A stretch of DNA of 64,000 bases, from assembly GCF_028736215.1 (NCBI RefSeq), contig NZ_CP117883.1, positions 4,526,001 to 4,590,000 on the forward strand. Reading direction: 5' to 3'. Position 1 is the stretch's first letter. The number at the start of each line of letters is the position of its first letter. The notes under the pieces were generated by a model. That model saw only the letters and a program-made list of their open reading frames with translations, was not told where the DNA came from and did no database searches. Made by a program: the position numbers and the translations under genes. Shown one piece after another: positions 42,750 to 51,764 of the stretch. The DNA is from Mucilaginibacter sp. KACC 22773 (GTDB lineage: Bacteria; Bacteroidota; Bacteroidia; Sphingobacteriales; Sphingobacteriaceae).

Positions 42750-43562
42750 ATGAAAAAAACACACTATTTTTTAATATTTTCCTGCTTCCTGGTACTTGGC
42801 TGTACCGGGGCAAAAAAACTGGCCGACGCCGGTAACGACGATAAAGGCTGGAAAAAGCTGTTTAACGGGACCGACATTAAGGATTGGTTTGTGAAGATCA
42901 ATCATCACCTGGTTGGCGAAAACTATGGCAATACATTCAGGGTAGAAGATGGCATAATCAAAATCAGGTATGATCAATATGGCGATTTTGACAATCAATT
43001 TGGCCACCTGTATTACAAAACCCCGTTTTCGCACTTTCGCCTGCGGTTTGAGTACCGTTTTGTTGGTAAACAGCAAAAAGGCGCACCCGACTATACCCTG
43101 CTTAACAGCGGCGTTATGTTTCATTCGCAGGACCCCAGGACCATGCTAAAAGACCAGGATTGGCCAATATCAATAGAAATGCAGTTATTAGGCGGCCTTG
43201 GCGACGGAAAACCGAGACCGACAGGCAATATGTGCTCGCCAGGTACCGATGTGGTTTACAAAGGGAGGGTTTGGCCCGACCATTGCATCAGTTCTACCTC
43301 AAAAACTTATGATGGCGACCAATGGGTAAAAGGCGAGCTAATAGTTGACGGCAACAAATTAGTTACACATATCATCAACGGCGATACTGTGTTACAATAT
43401 TCAAAACCGTCCATTGGAGGCGGCGTAGCCAATGGCTACGATCCAAAGTACAAACAAGATGGAAAATTATTAAGCAGCGGCTTTATTGCCCTGCAAAGTG
43501 AGGGCCAGCCGGTTGATTTCAGGAATATAGAGATCAAACAATTCCCCGGTTCAGACCGGTAA
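42750..43562 (+). CDS. DUF1080 (3-keto-disaccharide hydrolase-like) lipoprotein
   Basis: 270 residues from ATG 42750, which starts a lipoprotein signal (MKKTHYFLIFSCFLVLGCTG, Cys18); the frame is open 48 codons further upstream but without signal features. The mature part is a DUF1080 concanavalin-like sandwich: KKLFNGTDIKDWFVK, FRLRFEYRF, NSGVMFHSQDP, WPISIEMQLLGG and a C-terminal IALQSEGQPVDFRNIEIK. Members act on sugars in the periplasm or outer membrane; some hydrolyse 3-keto-glycosides. The gene is monocistronic and followed by a palindrome at 43584-43621. Confidence 0.88.
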   Translation: MKKTHYFLIFSCFLVLGCTGAKKLADAGNDDKGWKKLFNGTDIKDWFVKINHHLVGENYGNTFRVEDGIIKIRYDQYGDFDNQFGHLYYKTPFSHFRLRFEYRFVGKQQKGAPDYTLLNSGVMFHSQDPRTMLKDQDWPISIEMQLLGGLGDGKPRPTGNMCSPGTDVVYKGRVWPDHCISSTSKTYDGDQWVKGELIVDGNKLVTHIINGDTVLQYSKPSIGGGVANGYDPKYKQDGKLLSSGFIALQSEGQPVDFRNIEIKQFPGSDR

Positions 43563-43583
43563 AAAACAAGCGGAACTTCAAGA

Positions 43584-43621
43584 CATTTTTGTACCCGCAG
43601 GTCCCTGTGGGTACAAAAATG
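43584..43621. terminator. Palindromic hairpin downstream of the DUF1080 gene
   Basis: CATTTTTGTACCCGCAG pairs with CTGTGGGTACAAAAATG (17 positions, one wobble) across GTCC. The inner A/T-rich ends give T runs on both strands, so it may stop transcription both ways. Confidence 0.6.
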
Positions 43622-43700
43622 CCTTCAACGACGAAAGCGCCAGGAAAGAGGGTTTTTATAGTTAAAAATTTGACAATTAACTATTTATTCAATAGTAATT

Positions 43701-43847
43701 TTAAAAGACCTTTTTCCGGGGTAAGTCTTCGCCGCCAGGGATATACATCATTCCGCCTTCGATAGTTTCGGGGAATTTTGCCCCTACAATCACACGTGGA
43801 TATGTACTTGTATAGTATTCACAGGATTTACTCACAAATCTGTATAC
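43701..43847 (-). pseudogene. C-terminal fragment of a decayed gene
   Basis: A 48-codon frame without a start codon, ending in TAA, reads like real protein: YPRVIVGAKFPETIEGG followed by MMYIPGGEDLPRKKVF. Upstream it is cut by a stop; another frame continues with MYAFGQYDLP just beyond (about 43860-43900), which suggests a frameshifted remnant. Family not recognised. The rest of the 441-bp gap (43563-44003) shows nothing else. Confidence 0.4.
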
Positions 43848-44003
43848 CTATTCAGGGCAGATCATACTGCCCGAAAGCGTACATCTGATGTATCAAAACG
43901 AAACGAATATTAAACGCCGAAATCAACATAAATTATTGATATACAGATAAATAAAAGCATGGCATTTGATTTGCTCCATGTAGATTAATAAAGTGAAAGT
44001 ACC

Positions 44004-44321
44004 ATGAAGCACCACAAACAATTGGAACGGCGTACATTTTTGCAAGACCGTTTCGACATTTTAATTAAACGACAAAAGAATGGTACAGCTACCTTTAATG
44101 AACTTACCGAACTTGACGATATTGTAAACCGCGACCCCGCCATCCGAGAAAGTATCCTGGTAGAAATGCAGGAAGGCGATGCACCTGACGATCATGCACT
44201 GCCTGTTGAAAAAGCAGCTATTGAGCCGGTAAAAAAACAGGGGCTGCTTGATTTGATCCGCGGGTTTATTAACAGATGGTTTGTGACAGAACCTGTTGGT
44301 ATGAAAACGGTATTGATTTAG
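44004..44321 (+). CDS. Hypothetical small protein
   Basis: 105 residues. Basic N-terminus (MKHHKQLERRTFLQDRFD), then helices ATFNELTELDDIVNRDPAIRESILVEM (in pieces) and a C-terminal amphipathic stretch GLLDLIRGFINRWFV. No family recognised; the layout recalls small Bacteroidetes proteins found beside sigma or transposon genes. It ends 140 bp before the IS110 transposase stop. Confidence 0.5.
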   Translation: MKHHKQLERRTFLQDRFDILIKRQKNGTATFNELTELDDIVNRDPAIRESILVEMQEGDAPDDHALPVEKAAIEPVKKQGLLDLIRGFINRWFVTEPVGMKTVLI

Positions 44322-44369
44322 AGCGGCAATCACATGCATTAGTTTTACTTATGACATATCCAATTTCCC

Positions 44370-44460
44370 TGTTATCCTGAGGAACGAAGGATCTATCAGC
44401 TATGAATGACCGATAGAAAAGTTGGCGAATAGATGCTTCGTTCCTACCCATGACATATCG
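44370..44460. repeat. REP-like pair left of the IS110 element
   Basis: CCTGAGGAACGAAGGATCTAT faces GATGCTTCGTTCCTACCCATGACAT (given as separate words); same family as 37039-37128. It ends at the edge of the insertion sequence. Confidence 0.6.
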
Positions 44461-44462
44461 AA

Positions 44463-45761
44463 TTATATAGGTACTAAGTCCACATTAAATTCGATAGCGA
44501 GCTTTTGTAAATACCTTTGCTTCTGCTCTTTAAGCATGTTATCATATGCCTCTATGCCTTTTTCTACAAAATCGCTCCCTTTAACCATTAAACGCCAATA
44601 TTGAATAGCCAATTTTCTGGCAGTTGCTTTGATGGCTATCGCCGGACCTTTTCTTCCTCTTAACCGTCTGGCGAATGCTCCCCATCCAATGTATTTGCTG
44701 TTTAGCAAGCCGCACGCCATTTCCTTGAATATCTGGCCGGCGGTAGGTTTTCCTTTGCTTTTACTTTTGTTTTTCTTGCCCGAACGGTTCTGACCGGGAG
44801 ATACCCCAAGCCAATTGGCAAACCGTTTTTCCGTCGACCACTGGCTTAAATCGGCTCCAATTTCTGTATATAACTGTAACCAGTTATAATCTGTAAAGCC
44901 GGGAAGCCTGGTGGCATCCCGGCCACCAAATATTTTCAGCAAATGCCCGCCAAGGTCTTTAACCTGGGGCTTATTGTGCCTGATCGGTTTTCTATTTCCG
45001 GTATTTGTACCGGGCGGTAGTTGTTTGTCTTTATTAATCTGTTGCAAGGTGCTATCTATTTTCCGGTCACACTCCAAGATCTGGCCTTGATAAAAAAGAT
45101 ATGCCTTATAAGCCTGCTCCAGGGCAAAAAGCCCATGTGGCGTGTAATGGCCCTCCAAAGCCTTTAATACTTCTTCGCTCTTTTTATCTTTGATTTTTTT
45201 GTGGCAGAGAGCAAGCAGCTTATAACGGTCTCTTTCACCGGAAAGGATTGCTGTTATAAGGGCTTTTCCACTGGCCCCATGTATCTGACTTAATACTTCC
45301 GGTAAACGGATATTCATTTCGATCAGGGCCTTTTGCATATGCTGAATATGCATCGAGGCACTCCGGAGGTGGTCTTCACGTAATCGCTGGTAACTACGTA
45401 GCTCCTTGAGCAGCCCCTCAGAAACGTAGCAACGGTTCAGTAAACCATAACTATGTAACTGCTGGATCCACTGGCAGTCTTTCACATCTGTCTTTCTTCC
45501 AGGCAACTGTTTGGTTTGGCGGCCGTCGACCAGCCACACATCTAACCCTGCATCTGACAGGATATCATGAAGTACATACCAGTAAACACCTGTAGCTTCC
45601 ATCGCCACTGTAGTTACCCGGTTCTCCAGTAAATATTTACTAAGTGCTACCAGATCGCCGGTAAAGGTTTCAAAGCTACGGACAGGGCCGCTTTCCAGGC
45701 CAACGAAAACATGACGGGAGCCAATATCTATACCGGCTGCATGTGTACGCATTTTTTCCAT
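44463..45761 (-). CDS. IS110-family transposase (DEDD recombinase)
   Basis: 432 residues. The RuvC-like DEDD residues are all present: Asp12 (AGIDIGS), Glu55 (VAMEATGVYWY), Asp92 and Asp95 (KTDVKDCQW). A coiled region about 105-160 leads to the C-terminal Transposase_20 domain (LPGFTDYNWLQLYTEIGADL, RFANWLGVSPGQNRSGKKNK; the Ser in SPGQNRS is the likely catalytic serine). The frame is intact, so the element may be active. Confidence 0.92.
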   Translation of the reverse strand: MEKMRTHAAGIDIGSRHVFVGLESGPVRSFETFTGDLVALSKYLLENRVTTVAMEATGVYWYVLHDILSDAGLDVWLVDGRQTKQLPGRKTDVKDCQWIQQLHSYGLLNRCYVSEGLLKELRSYQRLREDHLRSASMHIQHMQKALIEMNIRLPEVLSQIHGASGKALITAILSGERDRYKLLALCHKKIKDKKSEEVLKALEGHYTPHGLFALEQAYKAYLFYQGQILECDRKIDSTLQQINKDKQLPPGTNTGNRKPIRHNKPQVKDLGGHLLKIFGGRDATRLPGFTDYNWLQLYTEIGADLSQWSTEKRFANWLGVSPGQNRSGKKNKSKSKGKPTAGQIFKEMACGLLNSKYIGWGAFARRLRGRKGPAIAIKATARKLAIQYWRLMVKGSDFVEKGIEAYDNMLKEQKQRYLQKLAIEFNVDLVPI

Positions 45762-45945
45762 ATCAAGCTTGTTTTAAATAAGCTGTGCCCGAAGGAGTAT
45801 AAGGAAAAACAGGCTACCCATCGGACAAATCACTGTAAACAGGATCGTACCATACCTTCAGACTCTATCTTCGGAACCATACTCAGACACAGGCACGAAG
45901 CACTATAACTCGACCGGCCACACTGCACAGCGTTAACAAAAGTAT
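45762..45945 (-). ncRNA. Candidate bridge-RNA region of the IS110 element
   Basis: Non-coding DNA directly upstream of the transposase, in the position of the bridge RNA in IS110-group elements. I could not derive its fold or the target- and donor-binding loops by eye, so this rests on position only. Confidence 0.35.
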
Positions 45946-46065
45946 GTCATTTCACCTTCAGAATTTCGCGAAATTTTAACACTCAGCATGACAGTCTTTT
46001 ATTTTTGTATGTTATTCCACCTTCAGTGTTTCGCGAAATTTTACCACCCGGCATGACTTATTTTA
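45946..46065. repeat. Tandem repeat right of the IS110 element
   Basis: TATGTCATTTCACCTTCAG-AATTTCGCGAAATTTTA...CATGAC occurs twice in tandem (about 45944-46000 and 46009-46060) with minor changes. Each unit contains the palindrome TTTCGCGAAA and ends in a CATGAC word. It is followed by AAGG/AACC-type words to 46148. Confidence 0.65.
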
Positions 46066-46150
46066 GCTACCACCTATCGAAAGAGCAAAAATAAAGGGTA
46101 AAAAGCATTCCAATACCTTTTGCCTTTAACCCTTTACCTTTCACCTTCGT

Positions 46151-48511
46151 CTATTCGCTCCTCAAACTTTTTACCGGGTTCATCAACGCGGCTTTAACCG
46201 CCTGGAAACTTATGGTAGCAAATGCGATAAGTATCGCCATAAACCCGGCAAATACAAATACCAGCCAGCTTACGTTTATCTTATAGGCAAAATCCTGCAG
46301 CCATTTATACATGGCGTACCAGGCCAGCGGCGACGCGATAAGGATAGCTATCAAGACAAGTTTAATAAAATCGCCGGCCAGCAGGCTTACTATGCCGCTT
46401 ACACTTGCACCTAACACTTTGCGTACACCAATTTCGCGGGTACGCACCTGGGCGGTGTATGCGGCCAAACCTAATAAGCCAAGGCATGATATAAATATAG
46501 CAATACCTGCAAAATAGCTGAATAGCTTACCTTCCTGCTGCTCGCTTTGGTACATTTTATTGAAAAGATCATCCAAAAAATTGTAGGCAAACGGGTATTC
46601 GCCATTATACTGTTTAAATTGTTTTTCGGCCGCACTTATTGCCTTTTGCGCATCGCGACCAGTGGTTTTAATGTAGATGGTGTTTAGGTACGCGGGCTTG
46701 TACCAAAACATGGCAGGTGCAATTTTCACTTTCATAGATGCGTAATGAAAATCTTTAACTATGCCTATGATAGTGCCCTTAACCCCTTGCATGGTAAAAC
46801 TTTTGCCTATAGGGTTGTTCATGCCCATTTCTTTGATGGCCGCCTCGTTTAAAATATAATGCGATGTATCAATTACAGAGCCGGTAAACATAGTCCCCTC
46901 TTTCAGGTTCATTTTAAAAAATGACACCATGTCCTTGTCTACCGCTATGGGGTGAATCATCATGTTTTGTTTAGGATCTTTACCATCCCAATCCAGCCAT
47001 CCTGTAAAACCTCCAAAGCGCACTATATTTTGGTTCGACCGGGTGACAGCCAATACGCCGGGTTGTTTCAACAATTCGGCTTTCACCGCATCATAATGCG
47101 GCACCATATCGCGCATCCAAAAGCTAATCACATTCTCCTTATCATAGCCCAGTTTTTTTTGGCGGATGTAATTTAACTGCCCCGTAATCACCATGGTGCC
47201 GATGATGAGCACTATCGAAAACACAAACTGGGTTACCACCAATATTTTGCGGAATAGCGCATCGCCAAGACCTGCGGAGATCTTCCCTTTTAAAGCCTTC
47301 AAAGGCTCAAAAGATGACAACAGCAAAGCCGGGTAAATGCTGGATAAAGCAAGCGTGCCTGTTATAGCGCCAAGCAAAATTAACCACACATGATAATCGG
47401 CCAGGTTAAAAACCATCTCTTTATTAAGCAAATGGTTAAACATAGGCATCAATATAAAAATCAGCCCAATGGTTAATAAGGCTGCAAATGAAAACAATAG
47501 CGCTGTTTCTACAATAAACTGCATAAACAACTGCATTTTTGCCGCGCCGATAATTTTACGCATACTGATCTCTTTTGACCGCAGCATTGACCGTGCAGTT
47601 GAAAGGTTTACATAATTGATACAGGCGATAACCAGTATAAGCAGGGCTATAATTATAAAAATGCGTACGGTGGATATCCCCTTATCACTCATATCGGCAT
47701 TGTACAAATGCATTTTTGCTATGGGCAGCAACAGGTATTCGGCATCGGTATCATCAGCCTTATGGTTAAGGTGAATCTGCCGTATTTTTGTTGTAAGCGC
47801 TTTGGTTGCAGCCCCCGGTTTAAGCTGTAAATAGGTTTCGTAATTAAAAAAGCTAAAATTATTACTCAGGTCGTTTTTGTTTGCCAGCATAGCCTTTTCG
47901 TGAAAGCTCATGGGCATTAGCATATCGTAATTGATACTGGAATTTTTGGGGAAATCAGCTATTACGCCGCTAACTGTAAAATTGGCTTTGTTCCCATCGG
48001 CAATAATGACTTTACCAATGGGATCCTGATTGCCGAAAAATTTTTGCGCAGTTTTTTGGGTAATAACAACTGAATTATCATCATTAAATGGCTTGCCCGC
48101 GTTGCCCTTTATCAAATGAAAATCGAACATCGAAAAAAACGAAGGATCTGTAAAGGCGGCATTCTCATCCCCAAAAACCTTATCCTTGTACTTATACAGC
48201 GAAAAATTGTAGTTGCCGGAAATGCGTACACACTCCTTCACCTCGGGCAACTGCTGCTTGGCCATAGGGCCGATTGGCGCTACGCCCACACTATATATCT
48301 GCCTGCTGGCGCCCGTGCCGCCAAACAACTCCAGCCGGTAAATATCCGGCGCTTTGGCATGGAAACCATCAAAGCTTAACTCATCCTGCACCCAAATGAG
48401 TATCAGGATACCAATAGCCAAACCAAGCGTTAAGCCCGCAATATTGATAACCGAATAAAACTTATTCTTGACCAAATTGCGCCAGGCTGTTTTTATGTAG
48501 TTTTTGAACAT
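46151..48511 (-). CDS. ABC transporter permease, MacB/FtsX type
   Basis: 786 residues. An N-terminal membrane helix (FYSVINIAGLTLGLAIGILILIW, in part) is followed by a periplasmic MacB_PCD domain (about 50-260), three helices (about 280-400), a second short PCD domain with one helix before it (about 425-640), and three final helices (about 670-785; FtsX signature REIGVRKVLGAS). This double-FtsX layout is typical of Bacteroidetes antimicrobial-peptide or lipoprotein-type exporters; no ATPase gene is adjacent. It is the last gene behind the sigma/anti-sigma/DUF4097 group, 190 bp away across a large hairpin repeat, so joint control is possible but unproven. Confidence 0.88.
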   Translation of the reverse strand: MFKNYIKTAWRNLVKNKFYSVINIAGLTLGLAIGILILIWVQDELSFDGFHAKAPDIYRLELFGGTGASRQIYSVGVAPIGPMAKQQLPEVKECVRISGNYNFSLYKYKDKVFGDENAAFTDPSFFSMFDFHLIKGNAGKPFNDDNSVVITQKTAQKFFGNQDPIGKVIIADGNKANFTVSGVIADFPKNSSINYDMLMPMSFHEKAMLANKNDLSNNFSFFNYETYLQLKPGAATKALTTKIRQIHLNHKADDTDAEYLLLPIAKMHLYNADMSDKGISTVRIFIIIALLILVIACINYVNLSTARSMLRSKEISMRKIIGAAKMQLFMQFIVETALLFSFAALLTIGLIFILMPMFNHLLNKEMVFNLADYHVWLILLGAITGTLALSSIYPALLLSSFEPLKALKGKISAGLGDALFRKILVVTQFVFSIVLIIGTMVITGQLNYIRQKKLGYDKENVISFWMRDMVPHYDAVKAELLKQPGVLAVTRSNQNIVRFGGFTGWLDWDGKDPKQNMMIHPIAVDKDMVSFFKMNLKEGTMFTGSVIDTSHYILNEAAIKEMGMNNPIGKSFTMQGVKGTIIGIVKDFHYASMKVKIAPAMFWYKPAYLNTIYIKTTGRDAQKAISAAEKQFKQYNGEYPFAYNFLDDLFNKMYQSEQQEGKLFSYFAGIAIFISCLGLLGLAAYTAQVRTREIGVRKVLGASVSGIVSLLAGDFIKLVLIAILIASPLAWYAMYKWLQDFAYKINVSWLVFVFAGFMAILIAFATISFQAVKAALMNPVKSLRSE

Positions 48512-48514
48512 GGG

Positions 48515-48697
48515 AGTTGGTTGATTAGGTGAGTGGTTGATTGGGTTGATTAAGTTGGAGTAAGTTGATTGGGTTGGCCAGGTTAGAGCGGGCTTAGATG
48601 CGTCGACAAGAATCTTGTGTCAATTGGTGAACTTATTTTTACCCTATCACCTAATCAACTCACTCCAACTCAATCAACCACTCACCCAATCAACTAA
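48515..48697. repeat. Large imperfect hairpin of repeated words
   Basis: GGTTGATTAGGTGAGTGG, TTGATTGGGTTGATTAAG and GTTGGAGTAAG on the left face CACCTAATCAACTCACTCC, AACTCAATCAACC and ACTCACCCAATCAAC on the right. It fills the 190-bp gap between the DUF4097 gene and the permease. No gene inside. Confidence 0.7.
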
Positions 48698-48702
48698 AAA
48701 CC

Positions 48703-49515
48703 TCACTTCGCTTTCCTGATATACACCGCGCCAAAGGTGGTTTTCATCATTAGTTCGGGGCCGCCGCCGGCTATTTTGCCGTATACCCATTCGTCAATTT
48801 TCAGGCCATACATGCCGTCTTTATTGGTGCGGGTTACGTTGGGTTTTTGTTGTTCGGTGGCTACATCAAAATCGGTAAAAATATCACCTCTGTCTGATTT
48901 TAGCTTTACATTGGCCTTCAGGCTTGCCGGAAAGGTAACATCTATTTTGCCGTTCAGGGTCGAAAACGCCATAGCTGCTTTTGGGTCGATAGATTTAAAG
49001 GTAACTATTACCGGACCGTTTACGGTTGTGGCTACCACTGAACCGGAGATATCTGTAAGTTTTATAGAACCATTTACGTTGCTCACTTCCAACTCCCCAT
49101 CCAGGTTGCTGCCTGTAATATCGCCGCCATTTACAGTTGATATTTTAAAAGTGGATGTAGTTTTAGGTACTTTTATGATTAGGTTAACCGGTTTGCCCAT
49201 GCTGCTGTGTACCGTTACCTGGTTGTTATTTTCCTGGGCGCTGATATCCATGCCGTTGCTGTTTAAACGGTGCATCCCGGCTACTTTTTCCTTTTCCTTA
49301 TCACGGTCCTTACGTTTTTCGTCCACCTGGCCTTCAACTACAATGCTTTTACCTTCGTAGCCTATCACCGTGATGGATCCGTCTATCAAACCTACATTTA
49401 ATTTAAAGGGTTTGCCAGGATCGCTTAGCGGAACAGTCAGTTGCTCCTGTGCCCACAATCGGCCAGTTATCAATAGGGCTATCGCGAATACACTTAAAAA
49501 TTTTATCGTTTTCAT
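48703..49515 (-). CDS. DUF4097 beta-strand-repeat protein, exported
   Basis: 270 residues with a signal peptide to about residue 22 (ITGRLWA). The rest is a right-handed beta-helix-like series of short strands: VNGGDITGSNLDGELEVSNVNGSIKL, TVNGPVIVTF, TLNGKIDVTF and FGAVYIRKAK (in pieces), the DUF4097 pattern. Predicted to lie in the periplasm or on the cell surface; function unknown. It starts 11 bp after the related gene 49527-50378 and is the fourth gene of the sigma-factor operon. Confidence 0.85.
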   Translation of the reverse strand: MKTIKFLSVFAIALLITGRLWAQEQLTVPLSDPGKPFKLNVGLIDGSITVIGYEGKSIVVEGQVDEKRKDRDKEKEKVAGMHRLNSNGMDISAQENNNQVTVHSSMGKPVNLIIKVPKTTSTFKISTVNGGDITGSNLDGELEVSNVNGSIKLTDISGSVVATTVNGPVIVTFKSIDPKAAMAFSTLNGKIDVTFPASLKANVKLKSDRGDIFTDFDVATEQQKPNVTRTNKDGMYGLKIDEWVYGKIAGGGPELMMKTTFGAVYIRKAK

Positions 49516-49526
49516 CTTATCGTTCG

Positions 49527-50378
49527 TTATTGTTGTTTTTTGATATAAATATTCCCATTAAGGGTCTCGAATTTGAATAGTTTACCGCCCGAACCAATGC
49601 GGACATCGGAGTTTGAGCTGAGCTTATAGGTAGTACCGGCTCCGCTTTTTGCTTCAGTTTTAACCACTTTACTCGGCATTACCTGGGCATCAGGAAAATC
49701 GGTAAAAAACTGCCCGTTCATGCTTTTAAAGGTCAGGTCGGCCGATAGGTTGGCAGGATAGGTAATATTCATTTGCCCGTTGATGGTGTGATACGATGAT
49801 TCGCCGGGAGGCACGGCCAAATAATTCACTGTTACCGGGCCATTTACGGTACGGGCAACTGTGGTACCTTTAGCGTTGATGATCTCTAACGAGCCGTTTA
49901 CGTTGTTCACTTTTAATGATCCGTATACATCTTTAACGGTAATGTGGCCATCGTTTACTGTTGATACTGCCAGGCTTGCATTAAAGGGCACTTTGATGGT
50001 ATAATCCAGGTGTACAATATAATCTCTCCGGTGGCCTTCATCATTCCGGTTCCAGGTATGCGGCCGGGTATCATAAGGTTCGGCTGTGTACGCAATCACG
50101 CTATCAGCTTTCTGGTCAAAGCCCAGCTTAACTTCTTTTTTAGCAACGTCGACATCGGCCTGGGTTTTGCCTTTGATGGTTTCGTCAATCTCCATCAATA
50201 CTTTATCGCCGCTGTAGCCTTCAACCTTAATGGTTCCCCAAATGTTGTATACTGCTATTGTGCCGCCGCTCACTGTAAATTGTTTGGTAATATGCTCTTT
50301 ATACTCCTGTGCCTGCGCAGCATTTTGAGCAAGGCATAGCCCGAGTGCCGCAAATACGGCAATTAAAACTGGTTTCAT
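49527..50378 (-). CDS. Second DUF4097-type exported protein
   Basis: 283 residues with a signal peptide (about 1-23, ending NAAQAQ). It shares the NG-rich strand repeats of its neighbour (STVNDGHITVKDVYGSLKVNNVNGSLEI, RTVNGPVTVNY, FETLNGNIYIKKQQ; in pieces), so the two look like a duplicated pair. A charged insertion near residues 80-120 (TRPHTWNRNDEGHRRDY) is unique to this copy. It lies 11 bp after the anti-sigma gene. Confidence 0.82.
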   Translation of the reverse strand: MKPVLIAVFAALGLCLAQNAAQAQEYKEHITKQFTVSGGTIAVYNIWGTIKVEGYSGDKVLMEIDETIKGKTQADVDVAKKEVKLGFDQKADSVIAYTAEPYDTRPHTWNRNDEGHRRDYIVHLDYTIKVPFNASLAVSTVNDGHITVKDVYGSLKVNNVNGSLEIINAKGTTVARTVNGPVTVNYLAVPPGESSYHTINGQMNITYPANLSADLTFKSMNGQFFTDFPDAQVMPSKVVKTEAKSGAGTTYKLSSNSDVRIGSGGKLFKFETLNGNIYIKKQQ

Positions 50379-50389
50379 AATGGTTGTTT

Positions 50390-51208
50390 TTAAATGAGTT
50401 GTGTTATGGTTTGTTTGATTTTGTCTTTTACACCTGGGTTTAGTCCTTTTTGTTTCAGTAACTCTTTGAACGAATTAACCGACTTTTTTTCCTGCAGCTT
50501 CAGCATCACATCTGCAATGGCCGATTGCAGCAGCGGCGAATCCTGCTGAACGATGGATGCTATCAGCCCCTGCCGCACTTCCGGGTGCGCGGCCAACTGG
50601 GTTAAAGCATCAAGCGTACTTAAGCGTACATTCACATTCGGATCGTTGTTAAGGGTGGCAAATAAAGCATCAATAACCTCCTTATCGGCATGTTTAATCT
50701 CGCTGGTATAGCTTACCGCTTTAATCCGTTCAGATGCCGATGGATTTTCGAGCATTGCCAGCATCATAGTTTGTTTCAGTTCATGTACCTGCGATGTAAG
50801 GTCTTTCAACTGCTCGTCTTGTTTGCCGGCGGTGCTTCCCTTAAAAGCCAGGTACCCCGTGCCAAAACTAACCAGTACTATAAGCAGGCTATATGCCAGC
50901 GGCCGGCGCTGCTGCCATTGCCATAAGCGGGCAATTTGTTCTTTTATGCTAAAGGCTGGCTTGCTTTCTTCAACCGATTCCTTGTAAGTATCAAGCATGG
51001 CTTTAAACTTTAGTTCCATGTGGGCACCCGGTTCCGGTGCCTGCATATTGCCCATTAAAGCCCAAACCTGCTGCATTTCGGCAAGTTCCTGCATACAATC
51101 CTGGCAACCCGATACGTGTTTTTCAAACTCATCACGCTCGGCGGCGGTTAACTCATTGCTTATATAGCCGCTAAATTTTTCTTCGTATTGCGCACAATTC
51201 ATCTTCAT
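50390..51208 (-). CDS. Anti-sigma factor with zinc-binding N-terminus and HEAT-like periplasmic repeats
   Basis: 272 residues. The N-terminal ZAS-type motif has His31, Cys35 and Cys38 (HVSGCQDC), with Cys5 nearby. One membrane helix lies at about 105-122 (AYSLLIVLVSFGTGYLAF). The periplasmic part is made of two or three HEAT-like helix pairs (DALFATLNNDPNVNVRLSTLDAL, LIASIVQQDSPLLQSAIADVML). It should bind and restrain the sigma factor encoded 4 bp upstream and release it on an envelope signal. The HEAT-type sensor end is unusual for an anti-sigma factor and may bind another protein. Confidence 0.85.
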   Translation of the reverse strand: MKMNCAQYEEKFSGYISNELTAAERDEFEKHVSGCQDCMQELAEMQQVWALMGNMQAPEPGAHMELKFKAMLDTYKESVEESKPAFSIKEQIARLWQWQQRRPLAYSLLIVLVSFGTGYLAFKGSTAGKQDEQLKDLTSQVHELKQTMMLAMLENPSASERIKAVSYTSEIKHADKEVIDALFATLNNDPNVNVRLSTLDALTQLAAHPEVRQGLIASIVQQDSPLLQSAIADVMLKLQEKKSVNSFKELLKQKGLNPGVKDKIKQTITQLI

Positions 51209-51212
51209 CTGT

Positions 51213-51764
51213 TTAACGTTCCATTTTGGCGTAAATATCTTTTAACTCCTGCATAGCCCTAAAGGCGCGTACTTTAGCGGCCCCTTCGGTAATACCTAAA
51301 ATTTGCCCTATCTCCTGGTACTTCAGCTCCTGGAAACGACTGAGCGTTAGTATCTCCCGGTTATCATCGCTCAACTTTTCCATAGCGTTATATAACCCCG
51401 CATTGGCCTGCTTTTTTTCCAGATGCTCATCGGCGCTGGTGCCTCCCGGCAACCTGTCGGCCAATTCACTTATGTCCTGGTATACGCCTTGTTTGCCACC
51501 TTTTTTGGCATTATCTTTTAACACATTGCGGGCTATCTGGTACATCCAGGCCATAAACTCGCCCTCGCCTGTAAAGCTGCTACGATACCTGAGCATTTTG
51601 TAAAACACGATTTGTACCATATCCTCGCTGGCCTCGCGCTGATAGGTCATGTGAAACAGGAAGCCGTATAAGGCACGGTAATGCCTTTGGAACAGCAGCC
51701 CCATCCTATCCAAATCTCCGGCCTTTACCCGGAGCATGATCGTGTTATCACTTAGTGCGTTCAA
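51213..51764 (-). CDS. ECF-type RNA polymerase sigma factor
   Basis: 183 residues. Region 2: YGFLFHMTYQREASEDMVQIVFYKMLRY and EFMAWMYQIARNVLKD (in pieces). Region 4: LSRFQELKYQEIGQILGITEGAAKVRAFRAMQELK, a clear helix-turn-helix. Typical sigma-70 ECF length. It directs RNA polymerase to a stress or envelope regulon and is the first gene of the operon with its anti-sigma factor and the DUF4097 pair. The 380-bp gap upstream (51765-52144) shows only AAAGG-word repeats at 51840-51885 and no clear promoter. Confidence 0.92.
   Translation of the reverse strand: MNALSDNTIMLRVKAGDLDRMGLLFQRHYRALYGFLFHMTYQREASEDMVQIVFYKMLRYRSSFTGEGEFMAWMYQIARNVLKDNAKKGGKQGVYQDISELADRLPGGTSADEHLEKKQANAGLYNAMEKLSDDNREILTLSRFQELKYQEIGQILGITEGAAKVRAFRAMQELKDIYAKMER

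Larger units (their letters stand above)
44461..45945 (-). mobile_element. IS110-family insertion sequence
   Basis: One transposase gene (44463-45761) with about 180 bp of non-coding DNA upstream of it (45762-45945) and almost none downstream. No terminal inverted repeats were found, as expected for IS110. In IS110 proper the 5' non-coding end encodes the bridge RNA that selects target and donor DNA, so this stretch is the candidate. Ends are estimated: the REP-like repeat at 44370-44460 and the tandem repeat starting near 45946 mark the flanks. Confidence 0.75.
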
